From assembly GCA_024233625.1 (NCBI GenBank), contig JACKPJ010000004.1, forward strand, positions 92,244 to 156,243: a stretch of DNA of 64,000 bases, written 5' to 3'. The translations under genes and the position numbers were made by a program. The stretch comes from Deltaproteobacteria bacterium. GTDB taxonomy: Bacteria; UBA10199; DSSB01. Below the pieces are notes generated by a model that saw only the letters and a list, made by a program, of their open reading frames with translations, ran no database searches and was not told the DNA's origin. Of the stretch, positions 43,301 through 50,641 are shown piece by piece. Numbering within the stretch: the first letter of the stretch is position 1; each line of letters starts with the position of its first letter.

Positions 43301-44128
43301 GTGCAGGATTTTGGTCTTCAATATGGTCCGTGGGCTCTGGTGACAGGAGCTGAATCAGGAATTGGTCAGGAGTTTGCCTGTCAATTAGGGAAGCACGGAA
43401 TGAATCTTATTTTGGTCTCTGAAGAAACGACTCAGGTAGAAATGATGTCGGAGCGTTTAGCGCATCATTTCGGAGTTAAGACGATGGTAGTATCTGCCGA
43501 TTTGAGTAATCCACAAGCCTCTTCTAAAATTATTAAGCAAGTTGAGGGAAAAGAAATTGGTTTCCTTGTTCCAAATGCGGGAATGGAGGCTCACGGCGAC
43601 TTCATCCAGGAAGATCCATTGGAAGAAATGCGATTGTTGCAAAATAATATAGTGGGTCCATTACAACTTACTCGGCATTTTGCCGGGAAGATGAGTGAAC
43701 GAGGGCGTGGGGGGATAATATTTATCGCCTCCACATTTGGTTTCGGTGCAGCTCCCTATTTGGCTAATTATGCTGCTTCGATGGCCTATATTTTAACCTT
43801 AGGGGAATCGCTGCATTATGAGTTAAAAAAAGATGGTGTGGACGTTAGTGTGCTTTCTCCAGGAGTAAATCATGATTTTGAAAATAACTCAAAAATGAAT
43901 TCTGGCAATGGTTCAAAACCCATCGATATTAAAAAATCATATATGCCTGCGACAGAGCTGATTGCTGCAGTTCAAACAGGCCTCAGTTGTTTGGGTAAGA
44001 AACCGACGATTATTCCTGGTTTGTTTAACAAGACTTTTACTTTTATGGAAAAACACCTGATGTCACGCCGTGCTTGCATGTCTTTTATGGGACACATGTT
44101 TGAGAAGGCCTTGAATTCGGAGCATTAA
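43301..44128 (+). CDS. Short-chain dehydrogenase/reductase
   Basis: A 275-residue classical SDR starting at GTG after AAAGGA. TGAESGIGQEFA is the dinucleotide loop, PNAGMEAHGD the structural NAG motif, Ser in FIASTFGFG and Tyr in NYAASMAYI the active-site pair. The usual Tyr-x3-Lys is changed: after NY the expected Lys position reads S (YAASM), so catalysis may be altered or use another tyrosine. Substrate unknown. It shares an upstream palindrome with the next gene. Confidence 0.85.
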   Translation: MQDFGLQYGPWALVTGAESGIGQEFACQLGKHGMNLILVSEETTQVEMMSERLAHHFGVKTMVVSADLSNPQASSKIIKQVEGKEIGFLVPNAGMEAHGDFIQEDPLEEMRLLQNNIVGPLQLTRHFAGKMSERGRGGIIFIASTFGFGAAPYLANYAASMAYILTLGESLHYELKKDGVDVSVLSPGVNHDFENNSKMNSGNGSKPIDIKKSYMPATELIAAVQTGLSCLGKKPTIIPGLFNKTFTFMEKHLMSRRACMSFMGHMFEKALNSEH

Positions 44129-44194
44129 AGACTTTCTTCTTCTTGTCATTTTTTTATTGTCAGAATCTCTATTAAGCTACATGATGGTATCAAT

Positions 44195-44210
44195 TTATAA
44201 TTAATTGTAA
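44195..44210. promoter_or_regulatory. Palindrome TTATAATTAATTGTAA upstream of the ferritin-like gene
   Basis: Second copy of the candidate operator at 43237-43252, one base different, 36 bp before the ferritin-like start. Control of a ferritin-type gene by a Fur/PerR-family regulator is common, which makes the match suggestive. The 7-2-7 spacing is not the standard 7-1-7. Confidence 0.4.
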
Positions 44211-44246
44211 AAAAATAACAAATTGATAACTAATAGGGAGACAGTC

Positions 44247-44675
44247 ATGCAAAAAACCAGTCAGGAAGTTCTAGATTGTTTAAATAAAATTTTTCAGGAA
44301 GAAATGTCTGGAGTGTTTAGGTACCTGCATTATTCTTTTATGATCATGGGGCATAATCGTATTCCCATTCAAAAGTGGTTTCGTGATCAAGCTCAAGAAA
44401 GCATCAATCACGCAATTATCATCGGAGAAAAAATTACCAGTTATGGAGGACATCCCAATCATCAAGCGTCTCCCATTCCCGATACTCAATCTCATGCCAT
44501 TGATAAAATACTTGAAGAGTCCATGGAGTTTGAAACCCAGGCTTTGAGCCTCTACAAAGAGCTTGTCCAATTGGCTGGTGATGACATTGCTTTAGAAGAA
44601 CTTGCCAGACAGATGGTTCGAGAAGAAACCGAGCATCTCGAAGAAGTCCAAAAAATGATGCGTCACAGTAAGTGA
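44247..44675 (+). CDS. Ferritin-like di-iron protein (bacterioferritin/Dps type)
   Basis: A 142-residue four-helix-bundle protein that likely stores or oxidises iron. Metal-ligand helices are visible: EEMSGVFRYLHYSF, AQESINHAIIIGEKI, EESMEFETQALSLY and VREETEHLEEV. The ATG at 44247 follows GGGAG; an upstream TTG at 44223 in the same frame is less likely. The stop overlaps the GTG start of maf (GTGA), so translation is coupled. Confidence 0.88.
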   Translation: MQKTSQEVLDCLNKIFQEEMSGVFRYLHYSFMIMGHNRIPIQKWFRDQAQESINHAIIIGEKITSYGGHPNHQASPIPDTQSHAIDKILEESMEFETQALSLYKELVQLAGDDIALEELARQMVREETEHLEEVQKMMRHSK

Positions 44676-45271
44676 AACCCATTTCTCTAATACTGGCTTC
44701 AACTTCACCCCGTCGCCAAGAATTATTATCCACTTTGGGAGTTTCCTTTCGTGTCGTTCCCCCTATTTTTATGGAAAGGCCCATTAAATGGCTAGGACCT
44801 CGTGAGGAAGCGGCTTATCTAGCTTATCATAAAGCAATGTCCTTGGTGCCTCGTTTTCCTGCTGCCTGGATTTTGGCCTGTGATACCTTGGTGGCTTTTG
44901 AAGGAAAAAAGTGGGGTAAGCCCCGAAACAAAGAGGATGCTGTAAATATTTTGCTGGCGATGTCAGGTAAGTGGCATCAAGTCTGGACAGCATTGGCTCT
45001 TTATCAAGGTAGAAATCCTGCTGGTTTGGATAGAAGCTGGCAGCATTGGGAAGAAGTCAGCGAGGTGCACTTTAAAAAATTTTCTGAGCAGGAAGCACGC
45101 GATTATGTCGAGACAGGTGAAGCGATGGGAAAAGCAGGGGCTTATGCGATTCAGGGTTTGGGAGTTTCTTTGGTAGAAGAGATTTGTGGTGAGAAAGAAA
45201 ATATTATTGGGTTGCCTCTTAAAAGATTATCTTCCATCGTCGGGTTGAGAAACCAATTTCATTCTCTTTAA
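44672..45271 (+). CDS. maf: Maf-family nucleotide pyrophosphatase
   Basis: A 199-residue Maf/YhdE-type protein that hydrolyses non-canonical or canonical NTPs to monophosphates. ILASTSPRRQELLSTLGVSF is the family opening, ACDTLVAFEGKKWGKPRN the second conserved block, and YVETGEAMGKAGAYAIQGLG the third. The GTG start overlaps the ferritin-like stop. Its end overlaps the convergent exonuclease gene by 45 bp. Confidence 0.93.
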   Translation: MKPISLILASTSPRRQELLSTLGVSFRVVPPIFMERPIKWLGPREEAAYLAYHKAMSLVPRFPAAWILACDTLVAFEGKKWGKPRNKEDAVNILLAMSGKWHQVWTALALYQGRNPAGLDRSWQHWEEVSEVHFKKFSEQEARDYVETGEAMGKAGAYAIQGLGVSLVEEICGEKENIIGLPLKRLSSIVGLRNQFHSL

Positions 45272-46021
45272 ATATTCCTTAAAAAATCCCTCTTCCTCTT
45301 CTTTATTTTCCATACTTTGAATGGCTGCTTCGGTTAGCACGTTTTCTCTTTCTAAATCGATGAGGCCTCGCATGACGAGGCTGCGCAGAAAGACAAAGTA
45401 AGTATCCATGGTATCACCGAGGCAATAGTCATCGATTTGAAAAAAGTTTTCCTGGTCGTAAAGTTCTTGTACCATGTGTCCTTTGGTGTCCATTTTTCCA
45501 GGTTTATCGATGAGTTTAGCAAAGAGGTCGAGGCCGCCACGATAACGAATGGCTCCATAATTAGTTAAAAAATCGTGAAGGTCCAAATGGCTACTTTCGT
45601 CAAAACGATAGCGCGGCCCAAACTTGGTGAAAAAACTTGGGTCGATACTGATGCCGAGCCTAAATGCCCATAGTTCGAGGAGTCGAATGTCAAAACCACG
45701 ACCATTAAAATCGATTAAAGTAGGCCCAGCTTGATTGTACATTTCCCAAAAATGTCTAACGATGGCCTCGGGACTGCGTTGTTCTTTGCCTAACAGGCCT
45801 ATTTTAAGAATTTCAAAATCTTCATTCAGTCCCATCACGGCAATAGAAATTGGTTGATGAAAAGCGGGATTGACGAATTCACGATTTTCTTCAGCGAGCT
45901 CAGTAAGGTGTTGTTGGTAGGCTGCTTCAGGGTCCTCCAGTTCAGGGTAGAGGACTCTTTGTAATAATTTTTTATCGGTGACGCTCTCAATATCGTAAAC
46001 CAGATATTTCATTGAACTCAT
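45227..46021 (-). CDS. Predicted 3'-5' exonuclease related to PolB (RNase H-like)
   Basis: A 264-residue RNase H-fold exonuclease. VYDIESVTD gives the first acidic pair, TLIDFNGRGFDIRLLELWA the second motif, SHLDLHDFL a further one, and CLGDTMDTYFVFLR the last. These match the PolB-related exonuclease family (PF10108 type) of unknown cellular role. The ATG at 46021 is the longest; MKYLVYD three codons in is equally possible. Confidence 0.88.
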   Translation of the reverse strand: MSSMKYLVYDIESVTDKKLLQRVLYPELEDPEAAYQQHLTELAEENREFVNPAFHQPISIAVMGLNEDFEILKIGLLGKEQRSPEAIVRHFWEMYNQAGPTLIDFNGRGFDIRLLELWAFRLGISIDPSFFTKFGPRYRFDESSHLDLHDFLTNYGAIRYRGGLDLFAKLIDKPGKMDTKGHMVQELYDQENFFQIDDYCLGDTMDTYFVFLRSLVMRGLIDLERENVLTEAAIQSMENKEEEEGFFKEYLKRMKLVSQPDDGR

Positions 46022-46121
46022 GATCCATTCCTCTATAATAAAGTGCTTAGAAATAGACTTATAAACTAAGTGATAGAAAGACTCTTGTCAAAGAATTGTG
46101 AGCACGCTATGAACTCGGTCT

Positions 46122-46997
46122 ATGGAAGAAAATCAAAATTATTCTCAAGAAAATTCCCACACAAAGGAAAAAGAACTGATCGTAAGATGTTTAAAAGGAG
46201 ATGCCCTTGCTTTTGAAAAGCTCTTTTCAAAGTATCGTCCGCAACTTCTGACTTATTTTTTAATTCGATATGCAGATTATTTCGAAGCCGAAGATGAAGT
46301 GCAAGAGGTGCTTTTAAAGGCCTATCAGTCAATGCCGGAGTTTTCATCGCAGGATGTTTTTTCTCAATGGTTGTTATCGATAGCGAGCGTTTTTTCCCAA
46401 AGCAAGCTTAAAGATAAAACTCCTTGGAGTCCTGATGCCTTGGAAATCCTTAAAGAACATTTGATGGAAAATGCTGCAAATGAAAAATTGCTTCAGGAAA
46501 TATATCAAGATTATCAGGAAGACTTTCAAATCATTGATCATGTTTTATTTTGTTTCATTGTTTTGACAAAAACTCGTTTTGCAGATGAGCAAGAAAGTTT
46601 TGTGCTCTCTGAGTTATTTGATTTTAGTCCAGAGGATTTGACGAAGCTAGAATCATTATCCGAAAAAGAAGGCAAAAATGTCGAAGCGCAATTACGTGAG
46701 ACGCATGAAGATCTTGCCGAAATTTATGCACAACGTTGTTCTTTAATTAAGAGAGATGCTCCTTGTACGCAGTGTCATGATATGGCAAGTTGGTTAAAAG
46801 GGGATGAGGATGCTGAAGAGCAACGTGAAAAGCTCCCCTTACACTATCATGAAGATGCTTTGGATAGTTTTGATGAGCGCCTTGATCTGATCCGTGATCG
46901 CGTAAGTCAAAAATTATCCTCTCCTAAATTTCATCAAAAACTGTTTGATCTATTAAGACTTGCGATTGGTGAAAAAGGTGCTGAAGGAGAGTCTTGA
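46122..46997 (+). CDS. Divergent ECF-like sigma factor with CxxC extension
   Basis: A 291-residue protein. Residues about 20-95 look like sigma-70 region 2: EKLFSKYRPQLLTYFLIRY, then AEDEVQEVLLKAYQSMPEF, the -10 recognition area. A region-4-like stretch is much altered (FVLSELFDFSPEDLTKLESLSEKEG, then VEAQLRETHEDLAEIY). A CTQCHDMASWL motif near residue 220 could bind metal, and an acidic tail follows. Standard ECF factors are under 200 residues, so this is extended. It may be a regulator derived from a sigma factor rather than an active one. Confidence 0.7.
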   Translation: MEENQNYSQENSHTKEKELIVRCLKGDALAFEKLFSKYRPQLLTYFLIRYADYFEAEDEVQEVLLKAYQSMPEFSSQDVFSQWLLSIASVFSQSKLKDKTPWSPDALEILKEHLMENAANEKLLQEIYQDYQEDFQIIDHVLFCFIVLTKTRFADEQESFVLSELFDFSPEDLTKLESLSEKEGKNVEAQLRETHEDLAEIYAQRCSLIKRDAPCTQCHDMASWLKGDEDAEEQREKLPLHYHEDALDSFDERLDLIRDRVSQKLSSPKFHQKLFDLLRLAIGEKGAEGES

Positions 46998-47001
46998 AAA
47001 G

Positions 47002-47125
47002 GAGAGTGTTGAAAAAGGGCAATCTACTTCGTTGGACCAGAAGTTTAATCACTCAACGTACACATTGTACGTTGAGTGATTAAACTTCTGCTCCGCCTCG
47101 TATCTTACCCTTTTTCAACACTCTC
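47002..47125. repeat. Palindromic interspersed repeat, long copy with internal perfect hairpin
   Basis: The outer arms GAGAGTGTTGAAAAAGGG (47002-47019) and their exact complement (47108-47125) match the family at 33688-33752, as do inner words CAATCTACTT and CTCGTATCTTA. Between them sits a second inverted repeat with perfect 23-bp arms (47039-47061 and 47067-47089) and a 5-base loop, absent from the other copy. It looks like a hairpin inserted in a hairpin. Confidence 0.8.
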
Positions 47126-47171
47126 TAAACTTTATTCTTAATTTTATTTCTGGTATCAAATTTTTAGAATT

Positions 47172-47212
47172 AAAAAAAAAACCCCTTTTTGGATGTTTCA
47201 AAAAGGGGGGTT
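47172..47212 (-). terminator. Rho-independent terminator of the TRAP gene pair
   Basis: On the minus strand a stem of C4-5 T5 and A5 G4 with an 8-9-base loop is followed by a run of about ten T. It starts about 30 bp past the dctP-like stop and is a textbook intrinsic terminator. On the plus strand there is no comparable T-run. Confidence 0.85.
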
Positions 47213-47240
47213 AATGATTTCTATATCTTTAATCTTATTC

Positions 47241-48239
47241 TTATCTCATTGCTTTCAGATACCCTTTCACCTGATCTAAGAGAGCTTGCGAATATAATTT
47301 GCCTACTAGTTTGGTGTAAACAGCTTCAGAAGCTTTGGTGATTTGAGCTTTGGCATCTCCATCTACTTCAACAACTTGAATGCCATTACTTTTTAGGCTT
47401 TCCAAAGCTTGAGTGTTTTCTGCTCGAATTTTTTGGATAAGCTTTTTAGAGTAGGCTTCAGTGGTCTCGGAAAGAATTGTTTGGAGATCAGCAGGTAACT
47501 TTGCATATTGAGCTTTGGTAATTAAAATAGCACCTGTCGAATTTGCCAATTTAACATTGGTCATGTATTTTGTTTTGGTGAACCATTGAAGGGCAATCAT
47601 ACCAAGAGGAGGAGCATAGACACCATCGATGGTTTTGGTTTGTAATGCTGGCAAAACATCAGGTAAACTTAAAGGAATAGGGGTAATTCCTAAAGCGTTA
47701 TACATTTCTTGAACGAGTGGATCACCTTCCCACGCCCACATTTTTGTTCCATTCATGTCGGCCATGGTTTTGATGGGTTTATTAGCATAGATGTTAACAA
47801 ATCCTGCTTCTGCAAAACCAAGGATTTTAAAACCTTTGGCGCTAAAATCTTTTTCAAATTGAGGGAGCAATTTGGCTTTGACACTATCAACTTCTTGGTA
47901 GTTTTGGAAGAGCATGGGGAGTTCTAACACGCGAACAGCTGGAACGATTTTTCCTAATCCAACACCGGTAAAGGCCCCTGCATGAAGCTGTCCAATACGC
48001 ATTTTGCGGATGACGTCGACTTCATCTCCGGAAACTCCTCCAGCATAAAGTTTTAGTGCGAGTTTACCGCCGCTCTTGGTTTGGAGCTCTTTGTCCATTT
48101 CTTGCATGATTTTGACCCAAGTGGATCCTTCAGGTGCAAGAACAGCCATTTTGATTTCATATTCGGCTGCGTGTAGGCTTGCGCACATCATCAAAGAGAG
48201 TGCAGTTGCTGATAATATTTTAGTTAGACGTTTTATCAT
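47241..48239 (-). CDS. TRAP transporter substrate-binding protein (DctP family, TatP-like)
   Basis: A 332-residue periplasmic binding protein. The signal peptide ends SLHAAEY. EIKMAVLAPEGSTWVKIMQEM opens the fold; the substrate-binding Arg region is VDVIRKMRIGQLHAG, and NGTKMWAWEGDPLVQEMYNALG is the hinge segment seen in DctP proteins. It would deliver an organic acid or other ligand to a TRAP permease. The permease (DctQ/DctM) is not adjacent. It follows the TatT-like gene by 29 bp, and that pairing matches TatP-TatT systems. Ligand unknown. Confidence 0.92.
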   Translation of the reverse strand: MIKRLTKILSATALSLMMCASLHAAEYEIKMAVLAPEGSTWVKIMQEMDKELQTKSGGKLALKLYAGGVSGDEVDVIRKMRIGQLHAGAFTGVGLGKIVPAVRVLELPMLFQNYQEVDSVKAKLLPQFEKDFSAKGFKILGFAEAGFVNIYANKPIKTMADMNGTKMWAWEGDPLVQEMYNALGITPIPLSLPDVLPALQTKTIDGVYAPPLGMIALQWFTKTKYMTNVKLANSTGAILITKAQYAKLPADLQTILSETTEAYSKKLIQKIRAENTQALESLKSNGIQVVEVDGDAKAQITKASEAVYTKLVGKLYSQALLDQVKGYLKAMR

Positions 48240-48268
48240 TTGGGTATTCCTCCCGCTATTAAGGGGTT

Positions 48269-49195
48269 TTAATTAAAATAAGTCGATTCTTTTTTTAAGA
48301 GGAGCTGACTGCGTATTTTTGCCAACTCGTTCATGAGCCGTTGTTCAGGTAGAATATCGGCTTCTTGGTTATTGACTTCGTTAAGTAATTGACGAAACAA
48401 TTTTTTGTCCTGGATTTGCACAGCATAGAATTGAGCTTCCGCAACAGAGACCATAAGGTTTTTGTTTTCGCTGATTTGTCGAGCTTGATTAAAGTGTTCA
48501 AGAGCTTTTTCGGGATTACCTCCCAGAGCTTTGGGTCGACTGCTATTCATGACTCCGAAAAACAAATGTGCACCTCCATAATAATAATTTTCGTCGAGTT
48601 CCATCACACGCTGCATCAAAGCTTCGATTCTAGGAATATCAGCCAAAGCCGTTATCGAATCTTTGTGATAATTTAAATAATTGCCCCAAGCAAATGCTGT
48701 CCAAAAAAGGGCCTCTAAATCCTGTTTGCCAAATTGTTGAAGCGCATTTTGATAGCTTTCTAAATCTTTGGCCTTGGCAAATGCATTATTTTTGCTGAGT
48801 AACTCTAAACCATAGTCTTTAGCTCTGGTATAAAAGCGTTGTGCTCTTAGCAGGGCTGTTTGGTATTCGGGACTCTCGTTTTTATGCCGGAGTAATTCAT
48901 TTTCTGTAAAACCATAGGCATAACCTGCATAGGATTTGACAAGAAGTGTCAGGACTTTTTTATCCCCAGGATTTTGTAAATACAAGCCCTCAAGGAGTTT
49001 TAAAGAACCTATCAATGAGCGCTCAGCCAAATCAACGTCAGGTTCTTTGTCTAAAATCTCTGAACTTTCGTAAAGAACCTCTGCAGAGGTCTTTGCGCCA
49101 AACTTTTTCAAACTACATGAAAAAGAACAAATGGATATTAGGGTTACTAATAACGAGTTCCATAACGCATTGCGTAATAATGAGCTTTTCTTCAT
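48269..49195 (-). CDS. TatT-family TPR lipoprotein of a TRAP transporter
   Basis: A 308-residue lipoprotein with lipobox ICSFSC at about residue 27. The body is all helical, TPR-like: AERSLIGSLKLLEGLYLQNPG, LVKSYAGYAYGFTENELLR, FWTAFAWGNYLNYHKDS, and GGAHLFFGVMNSSRPKALGGNPEKALEHFNQA, the family's recognisable block. In Treponema the TatT protein forms a trimer that docks with the binding protein TatP. The downstream dctP-like gene is therefore the expected partner. Confidence 0.87.
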   Translation of the reverse strand: MKKSSLLRNALWNSLLVTLISICSFSCSLKKFGAKTSAEVLYESSEILDKEPDVDLAERSLIGSLKLLEGLYLQNPGDKKVLTLLVKSYAGYAYGFTENELLRHKNESPEYQTALLRAQRFYTRAKDYGLELLSKNNAFAKAKDLESYQNALQQFGKQDLEALFWTAFAWGNYLNYHKDSITALADIPRIEALMQRVMELDENYYYGGAHLFFGVMNSSRPKALGGNPEKALEHFNQARQISENKNLMVSVAEAQFYAVQIQDKKLFRQLLNEVNNQEADILPEQRLMNELAKIRSQLLLKKESTYFN

Positions 49196-49301
49196 GCTCG
49201 TTTTCTAACATACGCACGAAGAGGCTGGCAAGTTTTCTTGTTTATAAAAAAAATGAAAACATCGTTGACACCTTTTTTTCCCCAATGCTAGTTCGGCTTT
49301 C

Positions 49302-50627
49302 ATGGAAAAACTCGTTTCGTTAGCAAAAAGACGTGGCTTCATCTTTCAATCCAGTGAGATTTATGGGGGAATCAATGGTTTCTGGGACTATGGTCCTCTG
49401 GGTGTCGAGTTGAAGAATAATATTAAAAATTTTTGGTGGCAAAAGATGGTCCGAGATCGGTCTAATGTTGTTGGAGTCGATACTTCGATTATTTGCCACC
49501 CTCAAACCTGGGTGTCGAGTGGGCATGTGAAAAGCTTTTCGGACCCTCTGGTCGATTGTCGGGTTTGTAAAGGGCGTTTTCGAGCCGACCATATTTCGAC
49601 GCTTCCTTGTCCAAATAAACCCTCCTTAAGTGTTGAAGCTTGTGCAGTTGAAAAAAAGGGAGAAGGGGAGCTGACTGAAATTCGCCAGTTTAATTTGATG
49701 TTTGAAACATTCGTGGGTGCAGTTAAAGATGACTCTGCTCGGGCTTATTTAAGGCCGGAAACTTGTCAGTCCATCTTTACCCAGTTTAAAAATATTCAAA
49801 CGGTTTCCCGGCAAAAAATTCCTTTTGGTATTGCCCAAATTGGTAAAAGTTTTCGTAATGAAGTTACACCACGAAATTTTATTTTTCGCTCTCGAGAGTT
49901 CGAGCAAATGGAAATGGAATTTTTTATCAAGCCTGAAGGTGATGAAGGCCAAAAGTGGTATGAGTATTGGGTAGATCAGAGATTTCAGTGGTTTATTGAT
50001 CTTGGGATCCGCGCTTCTCATTTAAGAAAAAGACCACATGATCCGGATGAGCTTGCACATTATGCTCAGGGCTGTACCGATGTTGAGTATGAATTCCCAT
50101 TTGGATTTTCTGAGCTCGAGGGAATCGCCAATCGAAGCAATTATGATTTAACTCAGCACATCAAAGGAAGCGGTAAGGATCTCAGCTATTTTGATGATCA
50201 AACTAAAGAAAAGTTTGTTCCTGCGGTGATCGAAACTTCACTCGGTGTCGATAGAACATTGTTGACAGTGTTGGCGGATGCTTTTACGGAAGACGAGATC
50301 GGAGGAGAAGCCCGTACTTTACTTAAATTATCTCCTCACATTGCTCCAATTAAGATTGCATTTTTACCCTTATCGAAAAAGCTTGCTGAACCTGTAGAGC
50401 GTATTGAAGAAAAGTTTAGAAAAAAATACGCGACTGATTTTGATGCAGTCGGCAGTATTGGCAAGCGCTATCGCCGCTATGATGAAATTGGAACACCAAT
50501 TTGTGTGACCTATGATTTTCAGTCAGAAGAAGATCATCAAGTGACGGTGCGGCATCGTGATACGACTCATCAAGAACGTGTTGCGATTGATCAGCTCGAA
50601 AGCTATTTAGAAAAAATTTTTTGTTAA
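49302..50627 (+). CDS. glyQS: Glycyl-tRNA synthetase (alpha2 type)
   Basis: A 441-residue class II synthetase that charges tRNA-Gly, the single-chain dimeric form rather than the bacterial alpha2-beta2 form. Near the start RRGFIFQSSEIYGGINGFWDYGPLG is diagnostic. Motif 2 is IPFGIAQIGKSFRNEVTPRNFIFR, with REFEQMEMEFF next, and motif 3 is VIETSLGVDRTLL. The C-terminal anticodon domain starts near IAPIKIAFLPL. It stops 14 bp before PPDK. Confidence 0.96.
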   Translation: MEKLVSLAKRRGFIFQSSEIYGGINGFWDYGPLGVELKNNIKNFWWQKMVRDRSNVVGVDTSIICHPQTWVSSGHVKSFSDPLVDCRVCKGRFRADHISTLPCPNKPSLSVEACAVEKKGEGELTEIRQFNLMFETFVGAVKDDSARAYLRPETCQSIFTQFKNIQTVSRQKIPFGIAQIGKSFRNEVTPRNFIFRSREFEQMEMEFFIKPEGDEGQKWYEYWVDQRFQWFIDLGIRASHLRKRPHDPDELAHYAQGCTDVEYEFPFGFSELEGIANRSNYDLTQHIKGSGKDLSYFDDQTKEKFVPAVIETSLGVDRTLLTVLADAFTEDEIGGEARTLLKLSPHIAPIKIAFLPLSKKLAEPVERIEEKFRKKYATDFDAVGSIGKRYRRYDEIGTPICVTYDFQSEEDHQVTVRHRDTTHQERVAIDQLESYLEKIFC

Positions 50628-50641
50628 AGGATATGTGAGAC

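Noticed and set aside
43237..44210. Classical Fur box
   Set aside because: The sequence does not match the GATAAT-type 19-bp consensus; only PerR-like half-sites are seen.
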